Origin: UBA6100 sp049658145
GTDB taxonomy: Bacteria > Actinomycetota > Coriobacteriia > Anaerosomatales > Anaerosomataceae
Reading direction: 5' to 3'
Assembly: GCA_049658145.1 (NCBI GenBank)
Contig: JBASOJ010000101.1
Coordinates: 1 to 20,464, forward strand
DNA length: 20,464 bases
In this document: positions 7,292 through 14,876 of the stretch, one piece after another
How the letters are laid out: each line of letters begins with the position of its first letter
Numbering within the stretch: the stretch's first letter is position 1
Notes under the pieces: model-generated
The model's input: the letters and a program-made list of their open reading frames with translations, nothing else
What the model was told of the DNA's origin: nothing
Database searches by the model: none
Position numbers and translations under genes: made by a program

Positions 7292-9916
7292 CTACCCCAC
7301 TCCGAGGATGCGTCGGGCCTCGGCGAGCGCCGCGTCGATCCCGGCGGCGTCCTTGCCGCCCGCCTGCGCCATCTCAGGCCGACCGCCGCCGCCGCCCTTG
7401 ATGTGCGGCGCGATCGAGCGGATGAGCGTTCCCGCGTTGAAGCCCGCCTGCACCGCAACCGCCGTACCAGAGGCTGTGAGTAGCGGTGCTTTGCTATCCA
7501 CATCTGTCGTAGCGAGGACAACCGCACTCGCATCGCCGAGTACTTCCCGAATCGCGTCCGCCGCATGTCGCAACTCAGCGGCGCTCATAGGCGGCACATG
7601 GCCTACGGCGAGCTGGTAGTGGGTTGTGGTGTAGGACGGCACACCCTGCGGGTCGAACGAGGCCGCGCCAGTGCGGCCGCTCTTCGCCGCCGCCTCGAGG
7701 TCCTTCACACGCTTCACGAGTGCGGCGGCCCTGTCGGCCACATCAAACGTGCCTACACGAAGCGCCGCCGCGGTCTCGGCAAGCTGCTCCTCCATACGCT
7801 CAAGATACGCGAGCGCGTCGAAGCTCGTGACGGCTTCGATGCGGCGAAGGTTCGCACCCACGCTGCCCTCGGAGGTGATCTTCACGAGCCCGATCTCGCT
7901 CGAGCGGCCCACGTGTGTACCGCCACAGAGCTCCTTGCTGAAGTTGCCGACCTCGAGCACGCGAACGATCTCGCCATACTTCTCGCCGAAGAGCGCGGTC
8001 ACGCCCATCTCGCGAGCCGTGACGAGCGACGTCTCGTAGTTGCGTACCGGATGGTTCTCCATGATCTTGTGGTTCGCCATCTCCTCGACACGGCGCAGCT
8101 GCTCGGCTGAGACCGCCTCGAAGTGCGTGAAGTCGAACCGCAGGCGCTCGGGGGCGACGAGCGACCCCGACTGCCTGACGTGCTCGCCGAGGATGCGGCG
8201 AAGCGCCCAGTGCAGGATGTGTGTGGCCGTGTGGTTGCGGCGGATGCGCTCGCGGCGCATCACGTCGATCGACGCGGTGACGGCATCCCCCACCACGAGC
8301 GCGCCGGACTCCAGGGTGCCGGAGTGCGCGGCCACACCGGGGACCGGGAAGCGCGTATCGCGGACCGCGAAGACGGCGCCACCCGCCGTGATCGTGCCCG
8401 TATCGCCCACCTGGCCGCCCTGCTCGGCGTAGAACGGCGTCGCCGCCAGAACGATGTCGGCGGCCGTCCCGGCCTCCACGCGATCGACGGAGGCTCCGTC
8501 CACGACGATGCCCACGATGGTCGTCGCGGCCACGTCGCGTGCGTAGCCGACGAACTCCGTCGCACCCGCACGCGCGATCCCGTCGAACGCACTGCCGATG
8601 CTCGACCATGACTCGTCCTTCACAGCCGCCCGACCGCGCTCGCGCTGCTCCTCCATCGCCGTCGCGAAGGCGTCGCCGTCGACCTCTAGGCCAGCCTCGG
8701 CCGCGATCTCGGACGTGAGCTCGTACGGGAAGCCGTAGGTGTCGTGCAGCGTGAAGGCGCCCACCCCATCCAGCACGGTGCCACCCTCGGCCTTCGTGCG
8801 CTCGATGGCGGCGTCAAGGAACGCGAGCCCCTGACGCAGCGTGGTGCCGAAGCGCTCCTCCTCGGAGGCGACGATCCCGCGGATGAGGTCGGCATGCTCG
8901 ACGAGCTCGGGGTACGGTGTGCCCCAGCGCTCTATCACGACGTCGATGAGCCGAAGCATGAAGGTTTTCTCCACACCGAGAAGCCGTCCGTGGCGGATCG
9001 CTCGCCGCAGCAGACGCCTGAGCACGTAGCCTCGACCCTCGTTGCTCGGCAGGACGCCGTCGGCGATCAGGAACGCCACCGCGCGCGCGTGATCCGCGAG
9101 GATGCGCAGCGACACGTCGCTCTTCGCAGCAGTGCCGAGCGTGGCGCCCGTGATGTCCTCGGCGACCCCCACGAGCGCGCGCAGGTCGTCGGTCTCGAAG
9201 TTGGTGTGAACGCCCTGCATGATGGCGGCCACGCGCTCGAGGCCCATGCCGGTATCGATGTTCTTCTTCGGCAGAGGGGTGAGCGTGCCGTCCTCGGCGC
9301 GGTCGTACTGCATGAACACGAGGTTCCAGTACTCCACATACCGGTCGCAGTCACAGCCGGGCGCGCAGGTGTCCAGACCGCAGCCCACCTCGGGGCCCTG
9401 ATCATAGTAGAGCTCCGAGCACGGACCGCACGGGCCCGTGGGGCCGGCACTCCAGAAGTTGTCCTTCGCGCCCATCCGCACGATGTGGTCGGCCGGCACG
9501 CCTACCTCATCGCGCCATATGCCTTCGGCCTCGTCGTCGTCCTCGTAGATCGAGAACCACAACCGCCCGGGATCCATGCCGAGCACTCTCGTGGAGTACT
9601 CGTACGCCCACGCGCATGCCTCGCTCTTGAAGTAGTCGCCGAAGCTGAAGTTGCCGAGCATCTCGAAAAAGCTATGGTGCCGGCCCGTGGTGCCGATGAT
9701 GTCGATGTCGGTGGTGCGCGCGCACTTCTGGCACGTGGTGGCGCGCGTCACGCCGATGTCGCGCGCGCCTAAGAAGACCGGCTTGAACTGCACCATGCCG
9801 GCCGAGGTGAGCAACAGCGACGGGTCGTCGGGAACGAGTGACGACGAGGGCAGGCGCTTGCAGCCCTTGCTCTCGAAGAACGATAGGAAGCTCTCTCTGA
9901 TCTCGGCGGACTTCAC
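7292..9916 (-). CDS. alaS: Alanine-tRNA ligase
   Basis: This class II synthetase charges tRNA-Ala. It has 874 residues, the standard bacterial length. The catalytic domain (about 1-460) has SAGMVQFKPVFLG (38-50), TTGRHHSFFEMLGNFSFGDY (76-95) and WSAGPTGPCGPCSE (155-168). A cysteine-rich segment follows (Cys179, 184, 188, 190 in GCGLDTCAPGCDC), which is seen in many Gram-positive relatives. The editing domain carries the zinc ligands HTATH (562-566) and CGGTH (664-668), so proofreading of Ser and Gly mischarging should be active. The C-terminal DHHA1 domain has KGGGGGRPEMAQAGG. The start is GTG at 9916 with AGGAG about 12 bases upstream. Confidence 0.97.
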   Translation of the reverse strand: MKSAEIRESFLSFFESKGCKRLPSSSLVPDDPSLLLTSAGMVQFKPVFLGARDIGVTRATTCQKCARTTDIDIIGTTGRHHSFFEMLGNFSFGDYFKSEACAWAYEYSTRVLGMDPGRLWFSIYEDDDEAEGIWRDEVGVPADHIVRMGAKDNFWSAGPTGPCGPCSELYYDQGPEVGCGLDTCAPGCDCDRYVEYWNLVFMQYDRAEDGTLTPLPKKNIDTGMGLERVAAIMQGVHTNFETDDLRALVGVAEDITGATLGTAAKSDVSLRILADHARAVAFLIADGVLPSNEGRGYVLRRLLRRAIRHGRLLGVEKTFMLRLIDVVIERWGTPYPELVEHADLIRGIVASEEERFGTTLRQGLAFLDAAIERTKAEGGTVLDGVGAFTLHDTYGFPYELTSEIAAEAGLEVDGDAFATAMEEQRERGRAAVKDESWSSIGSAFDGIARAGATEFVGYARDVAATTIVGIVVDGASVDRVEAGTAADIVLAATPFYAEQGGQVGDTGTITAGGAVFAVRDTRFPVPGVAAHSGTLESGALVVGDAVTASIDVMRRERIRRNHTATHILHWALRRILGEHVRQSGSLVAPERLRFDFTHFEAVSAEQLRRVEEMANHKIMENHPVRNYETSLVTAREMGVTALFGEKYGEIVRVLEVGNFSKELCGGTHVGRSSEIGLVKITSEGSVGANLRRIEAVTSFDALAYLERMEEQLAETAAALRVGTFDVADRAAALVKRVKDLEAAAKSGRTGAASFDPQGVPSYTTTHYQLAVGHVPPMSAAELRHAADAIREVLGDASAVVLATTDVDSKAPLLTASGTAVAVQAGFNAGTLIRSIAPHIKGGGGGRPEMAQAGGKDAAGIDAALAEARRILGVG

Positions 9917-9949
9917 GAGTGGCGTTCTCCTCAGGTGTGTCGTGGGACT

Positions 9950-11182
9950 CTAGACCGCGTCGGGCCCGTCATCGCCGGCGGACGACGAATCGCCCCCGGC
10001 GCGAGAACCTGCAGTACCCGCGTCCGTTGCGGACTCGCACTCCACAGGCCCGTCGTCGTCTTTCTCGCGGAACAGCGCGCCGTCTTCGGTGGAAAGTTTC
10101 GAATCTGTGTACTTCTCGAAGTAGTAGACGAACAGGCCCTTGCCGATGGCCGCCACGGGGATCGCCAGCACGAGGCCTGCGAACCCGAACAGGGTACCAC
10201 CGGCAAGCAGCGAGAATATCACCAGGAGCGGGTGGAGGTCGACCTGTTCGGACATCACCCGCGGCTGGATGAAGTACTCGGTGACCTGCTGGGCGCCCAG
10301 GCAGATAGCGACTGCGCCGAGAATGTGCAGCGGGCTCACGAAAGCCGCCGCGATGCCGGCGATGACCGCCGTGAGTGTGGGACCGATCCACGGGATGACG
10401 TTCAGGACGGCGGCAAGCAGGCCGATCACGAGCGAGTACGGCACACCGATGATGGTGAGGCCGATGGCCACGATCGTGCCGGTCACGAGCGACAGAGTGA
10501 GCTGCCCGCGCAGGTAGCCGCCAAGGATGCGCGAGACCTTGCTCGTGACGATGCTCGCTTCCTCCCGGCGACCCGGGCCGGCGAGCAGGAGCAGCTCGGC
10601 GTTGATCGTGGGCAGGTCCTTGAGAATCCAGAAGCCCGCGACCAGGGCGATCACGCCGGTCGCGAGCATGGAGAGCGCGGAGCCGCCAACGCTGAATATC
10701 TCCTTGGCAAGTGCCTGCGACCACTCGGCGGACTGCTTCGTGATCGTGTCCTGCAGGTTCGCGAGCGCGTCTTCCATCCACGGCGGAACGATCAGCGCCT
10801 GGTACCGGTTCTGCAGGTCGAGAACCATCTGGCTGGCCCTCTCGTAGTAGTCGGGGAACGCCACGATGAAGTCGCGGACCTGATCGACGACTGCGGGAAC
10901 CAGGAAGCCGAGAACGGTGCCGAACACCGCGAAACTGATGAGATAGCAGATCCCCACCGCTGCGCCCCGCTTCATCCCCCGCCGCTCGAGGTACGCGACC
11001 GGGTTGCGGAACATGAAGACGATCACGACAGCCAACAGGAACGGCACGAGCGCCGCCGACACACGGCCGAGCAGCCAGCCGGCCGCGGCGAGCAGGATGC
11101 CGATACCGACAAGCGACCACGTGACCGTGAAGACATGCGCCCAGCGGTCCCTCGGCTCGTGGTGGATGAGCGACTTCGGCAC
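9950..11182 (-). CDS. AI-2E family (PerM-type) transporter
   Basis: This 410-residue integral membrane protein has about eight hydrophobic segments, several in the first 95 residues and then between about 165 and 350. The family includes TqsA, PerM and Na+/H+ antiporter members, so the substrate cannot be inferred. Recognisable blocks are VPFLLAVVIVFMFRNPVAYL, the RRGMKRGAA turn, the VLNVIPWIGP stretch (a hallmark of the family) and IQPRVMSEQVDLHPLLVIFS. The last 60 residues form an acidic, Ser- and Gly-rich cytoplasmic tail (DDDGP, GDDGPD) longer than usual. GTG at 11182 directly follows the sigma factor stop, with GGAGGT just upstream, so it is probably cotranscribed with that gene. Only 33 bases separate it from alaS. 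Confidence 0.9.
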   Translation of the reverse strand: MPKSLIHHEPRDRWAHVFTVTWSLVGIGILLAAAGWLLGRVSAALVPFLLAVVIVFMFRNPVAYLERRGMKRGAAVGICYLISFAVFGTVLGFLVPAVVDQVRDFIVAFPDYYERASQMVLDLQNRYQALIVPPWMEDALANLQDTITKQSAEWSQALAKEIFSVGGSALSMLATGVIALVAGFWILKDLPTINAELLLLAGPGRREEASIVTSKVSRILGGYLRGQLTLSLVTGTIVAIGLTIIGVPYSLVIGLLAAVLNVIPWIGPTLTAVIAGIAAAFVSPLHILGAVAICLGAQQVTEYFIQPRVMSEQVDLHPLLVIFSLLAGGTLFGFAGLVLAIPVAAIGKGLFVYYFEKYTDSKLSTEDGALFREKDDDGPVECESATDAGTAGSRAGGDSSSAGDDGPDAV

Positions 11183-11968
11183 CTAGACCTCCTCGACGAC
11201 GATGTGCTCCCGGAGCACCTTCAGGGTCTTGCGCAGCAGCCGCGAGACCTGCATCTGCGAGATGCCGAGGGTCGTCGCGATCTCAGTCTGCGTGAGGCCC
11301 TGGAAGAAGCGCAGGTACAACACCCGCTGCTCCTGTGGCGCCAGGAACTTCAGCGCCTCGGAGAGCGTCGTGCGATCGTCGACCAGCGCCATCAGAGCGT
11401 CGTCCTCGCCGATGTACTCGAGGATGCTGAACGAGTCACTGCCATCGACGTTGCGGTCGCTCTCGAGTGACACGAAGTTGTATGCCTCGCTCGTCTCGAG
11501 CGCGGCAAGCACGTCTTCGGCGGTGACATCGAGGTACGCCGCGATCTCGATGATGGTCGGTGAACGCTGGAGGTTCTGCGTGAGGGCGTCCACCGCCTGG
11601 TTCACGCGGAACGAGAGCTCCTGAAGCCGACGCGGGACTTTGATGGCCCATCCCTTGTCGCGGAAGTACCGCTTGAGCTCACCAACGATCGTCGGCGTCG
11701 CGTACGTGGTGAACTCCACCTCCCGACCGGTATCGAAGCGGTCGATGGCCTTGATCAGCCCGATGGTGCCGACCTGGATGAGGTCGTCGATCGGTTCGCC
11801 GCGGTTGCGGAACCGGCTCGCGAGGTACTTCACCAAGTTGAGGTACATCGTGATGAGCTCGTCGCGCGACTCCTCGTCGCCGAATTCTCGGTAGTGCAGG
11901 AACAACGCGCGTGTGTGCGCCTTGTCCCACACCAGTCGCCGTTCCTGTCGCTTGGCGGTCCTAGGCAA
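11183..11968 (-). CDS. RNA polymerase sigma factor, SigB/SigF group
   Basis: This group 3 sigma-70 factor directs RNA polymerase to stress or developmental promoters. Region 2 has DLIQVGTIGLIKAIDRFD (62-79) followed by FTTYATPTIVGELKRYFRD. Region 3 follows with VPRRLQELSFRVNQAVD. Region 4 has LAPQEQRVLYLRFF and the helix-turn-helix TEIATTLGISQMQVSRLLRK (about 228-247). The order of regions and length (261 residues) fit the Bacillus SigB/SigF class. I chose TTG at 11968, since GGAGG (11979-11975) lies six bases upstream and the start overlaps the anti-sigma stop by eight bases. GTG codons at 11974 and 11992 are possible but have no spaced ribosome site. The upstream RsbW-like gene is the expected partner and antagonist. 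Confidence 0.93.
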   Translation of the reverse strand: MPRTAKRQERRLVWDKAHTRALFLHYREFGDEESRDELITMYLNLVKYLASRFRNRGEPIDDLIQVGTIGLIKAIDRFDTGREVEFTTYATPTIVGELKRYFRDKGWAIKVPRRLQELSFRVNQAVDALTQNLQRSPTIIEIAAYLDVTAEDVLAALETSEAYNFVSLESDRNVDGSDSFSILEYIGEDDALMALVDDRTTLSEALKFLAPQEQRVLYLRFFQGLTQTEIATTLGISQMQVSRLLRKTLKVLREHIVVEEV

Positions 11969-12362
11969 GGTCACCCTCCGGAACCGCCGCACGGTGGCTG
12001 AGCTTCAAGATGCATGAGCCCTCCTCATGACAGACCTCGAACTCGTCGCACACGGAACGCAGGATGAACTCGGCGTAGCCTTCGGATGCGGAGCGTGCGC
12101 CTTCAACCGCACAACATGCGGGCAACGGCCGCACCTCGGCACTCAGGACACCCTCCTCTACCAGGAAGGAGAAGGTGACCTCGGCGGGATCACCCGCGCA
12201 CTCGCAGGCATAGACGAACGCCTCCTCGGCGCCGATGCGAACGTCATCGACCTCGTCGTAGGACATGCCGATGCGGGCGGCCAACTCGGCAGCCGTCATC
12301 CGGACCGTGCGGGCATACTCCGCACGTGCCGGTACGGTGAGCGTGACACGGTCCTTACCCAT
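11961..12362 (-). CDS. RsbW/SpoIIAB-like anti-sigma protein, degenerate ATP site
   Basis: This 133-residue protein has the fold pattern of serine-kinase anti-sigma factors of the GHKL class: a leading strand VTLTVPARAEYARTVRM, then DEVDDVRIGAEEAFVYA (36-52), a middle strand pair and a final ILRSVCDEFEV-ILKL. It is encoded directly upstream of the SigB-like factor with an eight-base overlap, the classic place for RsbW. Two ATP-site features are altered. The N-box Asn of VEEAVTNA-type motifs is Tyr51, and the glycine-rich G-X-G-L segment reads GYAEF (95-99). It may bind sigma without kinase activity. Seven cysteines (53, 55, 83, 84, 105, 111, 117) are unusual for a cytosolic protein of this size. 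ATG 12362 has GAGGAGG upstream. No RsbV-like antagonist is encoded in the window. Confidence 0.8.
   Translation of the reverse strand: MGKDRVTLTVPARAEYARTVRMTAAELAARIGMSYDEVDDVRIGAEEAFVYACECAGDPAEVTFSFLVEEGVLSAEVRPLPACCAVEGARSASEGYAEFILRSVCDEFEVCHEEGSCILKLSHRAAVPEGDLA
11975..11979 (-). promoter_or_regulatory. Ribosome binding site favouring the TTG start of the sigma factor
   Basis: GGAGG on the minus strand is six bases before TTG 11968 but directly abuts GTG 11974, so spacing decides for TTG. It lies inside the end of the anti-sigma gene, which would couple sigma synthesis to translation of its antagonist, as in rsbW-sigB pairs. Confidence 0.6.
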
Positions 12363-12401
12363 GAGTCCTCCTCGATGCGAGCACCATGAAGCGGCTGCCC
12401 G

Positions 12402-12731
12402 TCACTTACGGAACGAACGCGCCAGCCGTGCGAGTCCCTCGGCCGTACGGTTGACCGGTGAGCGGATGAAGTCACTCGCTGTGGATACCGCGTCGCCGAC
12501 CTCTTCGGCCTGCGTCACGATGGCATCGAGACGAAGTAGTTCGGCGTTCACGGCATCAACGGTCACATCGGCTTTGTCCAGCAACGGGACGAGCCGGCTG
12601 CGGATCTCCTCGACCGCCGCGAGCAGGCTCCGGACCGCGACAACGAGCACGCGGACGGCGTAGATGCCGGCGAGTACCAGCACGATGGTGATGATGGAAA
12701 GAGCGATGCCGAGCGCACCTGCGAGGTCCAC
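12402..12731 (-). CDS. DUF948-type membrane-anchored coiled-coil protein
   Basis: This 109-residue protein has one N-terminal transmembrane helix (about 5-30, IALSIITIVLVLAGIYAVRV) followed by a long amphipathic helix (about 33-85) with regular hydrophobic spacing, and a short basic C-terminus. This matches the DUF948 family. Bacillus YtxG, a member, is a general stress protein under SigB control; its molecular function is not known. Here it is the first gene of a likely operon with an anti-sigma and a SigB-type sigma factor, which fits a stress-regulated envelope protein. The start GTG 12731 has an AGGGG ribosome site about six bases upstream, and a possible SigB-type promoter lies just ahead (12760-12781). 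The family assignment is from fold pattern and length, not from a catalytic motif. Confidence 0.75.
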   Translation of the reverse strand: MDLAGALGIALSIITIVLVLAGIYAVRVLVVAVRSLLAAVEEIRSRLVPLLDKADVTVDAVNAELLRLDAIVTQAEEVGDAVSTASDFIRSPVNRTAEGLARLARSFRK

Positions 12732-12759
12732 CGTCTGCCCCTAGCGATCGCTGCCGAAG

Positions 12760-12781
12760 ATACCCGCTCAGTGTAGCAAAC
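12760..12781 (-). promoter_or_regulatory. Candidate SigB-type promoter of the DUF948/anti-sigma/sigma operon
   Basis: The minus strand has GTTT (12781-12778), 12 bases of spacer, then GGGTAT (12765-12760). The elements match the SigB consensus (GTTT...GGGTAT) but the GTTT-to-GGG distance is about two bases shorter than the Bacillus consensus. Transcription would start near 12752, about 20 bases ahead of the GTG at 12731. A second hexamer, TACACT (12775-12770), lies in the spacer and could be a housekeeping -10 element, but I see no good -35 for it. Confidence 0.35.
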
Positions 12782-12789
12782 GCGCCTAC

Positions 12790-14094
12790 TCAGGACCTAT
12801 CGGCCGGATCGTCCGTCCCCGCAGCGCCATCTTCGGCGGCGGCGTCCCTCGGGCGGTAGTACGTGGTGCCCGCAAGTCCATCCGGCAGGTACTGCTGCTC
12901 CACGCGCGCGTCCGGGAAGTCGTGGGGGTACTTGTACGCCGGATACTCGTCGGCACCAGGGCGATGCCGGTCGCGCAGATGGTCGGGAACCAGCTGTGCC
13001 TCCCCCTCGCGCACGTCGCGCAGGGCCTCGTCGATCGCCAGGTATGCGGCATTACTCTTCGGCGCGAGAGCCAGGTAGATCGCCACGTGCGACAGGACGA
13101 TGCGCGCCTCGGGCCATCCGATGGACTCGGCGGCCTTGAATGCGGCATGCGCCATGAGTAGTGCCTGCGGGTCTGCCATGCCGATGTCCTCCGAAGCGAG
13201 GATCATCATGCGTCGCGCGATGAACTTCGGGTCCTCGCCGCCGTGGACCATGCGTGCCAGCCAGTAGACCGCAGCGTCGGGGTCGCTGCCGCGCACCGAC
13301 TTGATGAACGCCGAGATGACGTCGTAGTGCACATCGCCCGTCTTGTCGTACGGGATGGCGCGCACCGCGGACGCACGCGTGACATGACCGGTCGTGACCT
13401 CGCCGCCCTCCTCCGACGTGGCGAGCTGGGCTGCGAGTTCGAGTGTGGTGAGGGCAACGCGCGCGTCGCCGCCTGCAAGTTGCACGATCAGATCGAGCGC
13501 ATCGGCCGCAAGAGTGACCGACCCGCCCAGGCCGCGCTCCGCATCGACGACGGCCCGGCTGACGATCTCGCGGATGTCATCATCAGTGAGCGGCGTGAAT
13601 TCCACGATGCGGGATCGGCTGATGAGCGGCGCGTTCACCTCGAAGAACGGGTTCTCCGTGGTGGCGCCGATAAGCACGATCAGGCGATCCTCCACCGCAT
13701 GGAGGAGCGCGTCCTGCTGCGACTTGTTGAAGCGGTGGATCTCGTCGATGAAGAGCACGGTACGGCGCCCGGTCATCTTGAGACGCTCACGCGCAGAGTC
13801 GATGACGGTCCGCACGTCCTTGACCCCCGCGTTCACTGCGGAGATCTCCGCCACGTACGCGTTGGTGATGCCCGCGATGATGCGGGCGAGACTGGTCTTC
13901 CCGGTGCCTGCCGGCCCGTAGAAGATCAGTGATGAGAGCGCATCAAGCTCGATCGCGGTCCGGAGTACCGTGCCGGGACCCAGCGCATCGGCCTGGCCGA
14001 CGAATTCCTCCAGGGTGCGGGGGCGCATGCGAGCAGCCAGCGGCGCGCCTGCTGCGAGGCGCTGCTCGGCCGCATCATCGAAGAGGTCGCGCAC
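12790..14094 (-). CDS. rarA: Replication-associated recombination protein A (RarA/MgsA)
   Basis: This AAA+ ATPase acts at stalled replication forks. It has 434 residues, the usual length. The N-terminal ATPase has Walker A GPAGTGKT (60-67), Walker B VLFIDEIHRF (113-122), sensor 1 GATTENP (143-149) and the SRSRIVEF stretch (159-166) with the arginine finger. The C-terminal tetramerisation part has SDPDAAVYWLARMVHGGEDP and ARRMMILASEDIG, both typical of the MgsA C-terminal domain. Start GTG 14094 lies two bases after the lipoprotein stop; its ribosome site is weak. The order hisS-aspS-6S RNA-rarA is also seen in Bacillus, which supports both this call and the RNA call. Confidence 0.95.
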   Translation of the reverse strand: MRDLFDDAAEQRLAAGAPLAARMRPRTLEEFVGQADALGPGTVLRTAIELDALSSLIFYGPAGTGKTSLARIIAGITNAYVAEISAVNAGVKDVRTVIDSARERLKMTGRRTVLFIDEIHRFNKSQQDALLHAVEDRLIVLIGATTENPFFEVNAPLISRSRIVEFTPLTDDDIREIVSRAVVDAERGLGGSVTLAADALDLIVQLAGGDARVALTTLELAAQLATSEEGGEVTTGHVTRASAVRAIPYDKTGDVHYDVISAFIKSVRGSDPDAAVYWLARMVHGGEDPKFIARRMMILASEDIGMADPQALLMAHAAFKAAESIGWPEARIVLSHVAIYLALAPKSNAAYLAIDEALRDVREGEAQLVPDHLRDRHRPGADEYPAYKYPHDFPDARVEQQYLPDGLAGTTYYRPRDAAAEDGAAGTDDPADRS

Positions 14095-14096
14095 GG

Positions 14097-14639
14097 TTAG
14101 CGGGTGGCCCGCTCCACCTCACGCCTGAGACTGCCCTGTTCGGTGTAGCCCTTGCTCCGCCAGGTGATGAACCCGCCGCCGTCAACAACGAGCAGGTACG
14201 GCGTGCTGGCCGCGCCGAGTTCCTTGGCGTAGGTGACCGCCGCGAGCGTGCCCGGATTGCTGGCGTCGCCACCGACGTCGAAGGTGACGAGATCGATCAG
14301 ACCGCGGTAGTCGTTCATCACGGCGTCGACCTCGGCGCGGGTCTGCACGGTCACCTGCTGCGCATCATCGTGGAACAGGATGAGCATGGGCTGTCCGCGA
14401 TCGAGCTTCTCGGTAAAGACGGCAGGCGTCTCGGTGGTCGTGAACGACGGGAACGGCCCGGGCTCAAGGTCGTTGTCGTTTGCCGACTTGTCCACGACGG
14501 GCTCCTCGGCCACCGTCGCCGCTGGAGCGGCGGGTGTGGCTTCGGGCGCTTCGGTGGCGGCTTCCTCCCCGCCTCCACCACAGCCGACAAGCGTGAGTGA
14601 GAACAGTGCTACGACGAGTGCTACGACGATCTTGCGCAT
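14097..14639 (-). CDS. Lipoprotein with thioredoxin-like fold lacking CXXC
   Basis: This 180-residue protein starts MRKIVVALVVALFSLTLVGC, a lipoprotein signal peptide with lipobox LVGC (Cys20). A low-complexity Glu/Ala/Pro/Thr linker (about 21-60) would hold the domain away from the membrane. From about 72 the pattern is thioredoxin-like: a helix, the strand PMLILFH, a helix RAEVDAVMNDY, the strand LIDLVTFDVG, YAKELGAASTPYLLVVDG with the cis-proline (Pro147), and a final helix. The CXXC position reads HDDAQQVT, so it cannot be a dithiol oxidoreductase. It may act as a binding or chaperone domain. ATG 14639 was chosen over 14645 because GGAGG (14650-14646) has six bases of spacing to it and none to the other. 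The fold is inference from sequence pattern. Confidence 0.8.
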   Translation of the reverse strand: MRKIVVALVVALFSLTLVGCGGGGEEAATEAPEATPAAPAATVAEEPVVDKSANDNDLEPGPFPSFTTTETPAVFTEKLDRGQPMLILFHDDAQQVTVQTRAEVDAVMNDYRGLIDLVTFDVGGDASNPGTLAAVTYAKELGAASTPYLLVVDGGGFITWRSKGYTEQGSLRREVERATR

Positions 14640-14645
14640 CTGCAT

Positions 14646-14650
14646 CCTCC
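14646..14650 (-). promoter_or_regulatory. Ribosome binding site of the lipoprotein gene
   Basis: GGAGG lies six bases before ATG 14639 and touches ATG 14645 directly, which decides between the two in-frame start codons. Confidence 0.6.
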
Positions 14651-14653
14651 ACT

Positions 14654-14673
14654 GGCTCGGGACAAGCCGAACC
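14654..14673 (-). other. Hairpin between the 6S RNA and the lipoprotein gene
   Basis: On the minus strand GGUUCGG and CCGAGCC can form a seven base-pair stem (one G-U) around a six-base loop. It begins at the 3' edge of the 6S-like RNA. No U-tract follows, so it is not an ordinary intrinsic terminator; it may set the 3' end or a processing site, or protect a shared transcript. Confidence 0.35.
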
Positions 14674-14834
14674 CCGCCCTGCGTGGTCGGCCGGGTGAAC
14701 CTGCCTAAGCAGGTGGGTGCCCGCACCGTGAGTTCGTGCTTCCCCGAAGGGCTACCAGTCCCTCACGAAATGTAGAGCTCCCGATGAAGAAGTGTTGGCT
14801 CAACCGCTGACACCGATGCCACGCAAGGCAAGGC
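14671..14834 (-). ncRNA. ssrS: 6S RNA (regulator of RNA polymerase)
   Basis: This non-coding stretch folds into a long rod. The 5' arm (14834-14819) pairs with the 3' arm (14686-14671) over 16 positions including G-U pairs, then continues with UCGG/CCGA after a two-base bulge. The apex has UUCGUG/CACGAA (14769-14764 with 14738-14733) topped by CCC-UUCG-GGG. In the 3' half, GCACCCACCU is followed by a small hairpin (14714-14699, six base pairs, UUAG loop) and UUCAC, which matches the 6S RNA pattern near the central bubble. The length (about 164) is typical, and the place between aspS and rarA matches Bacillus 6S-1. The role in the family is to bind housekeeping RNA polymerase by mimicking an open promoter. 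No decoding of the exact 5' and 3' ends is possible here. Confidence 0.78.
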
Positions 14835-14840
14835 ACCATC

Positions 14841-14846
14841 ATGGTA
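14841..14846 (-). promoter_or_regulatory. Candidate -10 element of the 6S RNA
   Basis: The minus strand reads TACCAT, four of six matches to TATAAT, seven bases from G14834 where the closing stem begins. It also forms part of an inverted repeat ACCATGATGGT. I find no clear -35 at the right distance. Confidence 0.35.
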
Positions 14847-14876
14847 GCACCAGGAACGTGCGCATGCACCCGCGGG

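Noticed and set aside
9340..9385. Cysteine cluster in alaS as a novel metal site
   Set aside because: The same Cys-rich segment is common in alanyl-tRNA synthetases of Gram-positive bacteria.
9935..11470. Long plus-strand ORF (511 codons) opposite the AI-2E and sigma genes
   Set aside because: It spans two conserved minus-strand genes and reads as low-complexity Arg/Asp/His-rich sequence, a shadow frame.
14654..14673. Intrinsic terminator after the 6S RNA
   Set aside because: The hairpin is good but no U-tract follows; the next bases are the ribosome site of the lipoprotein gene.
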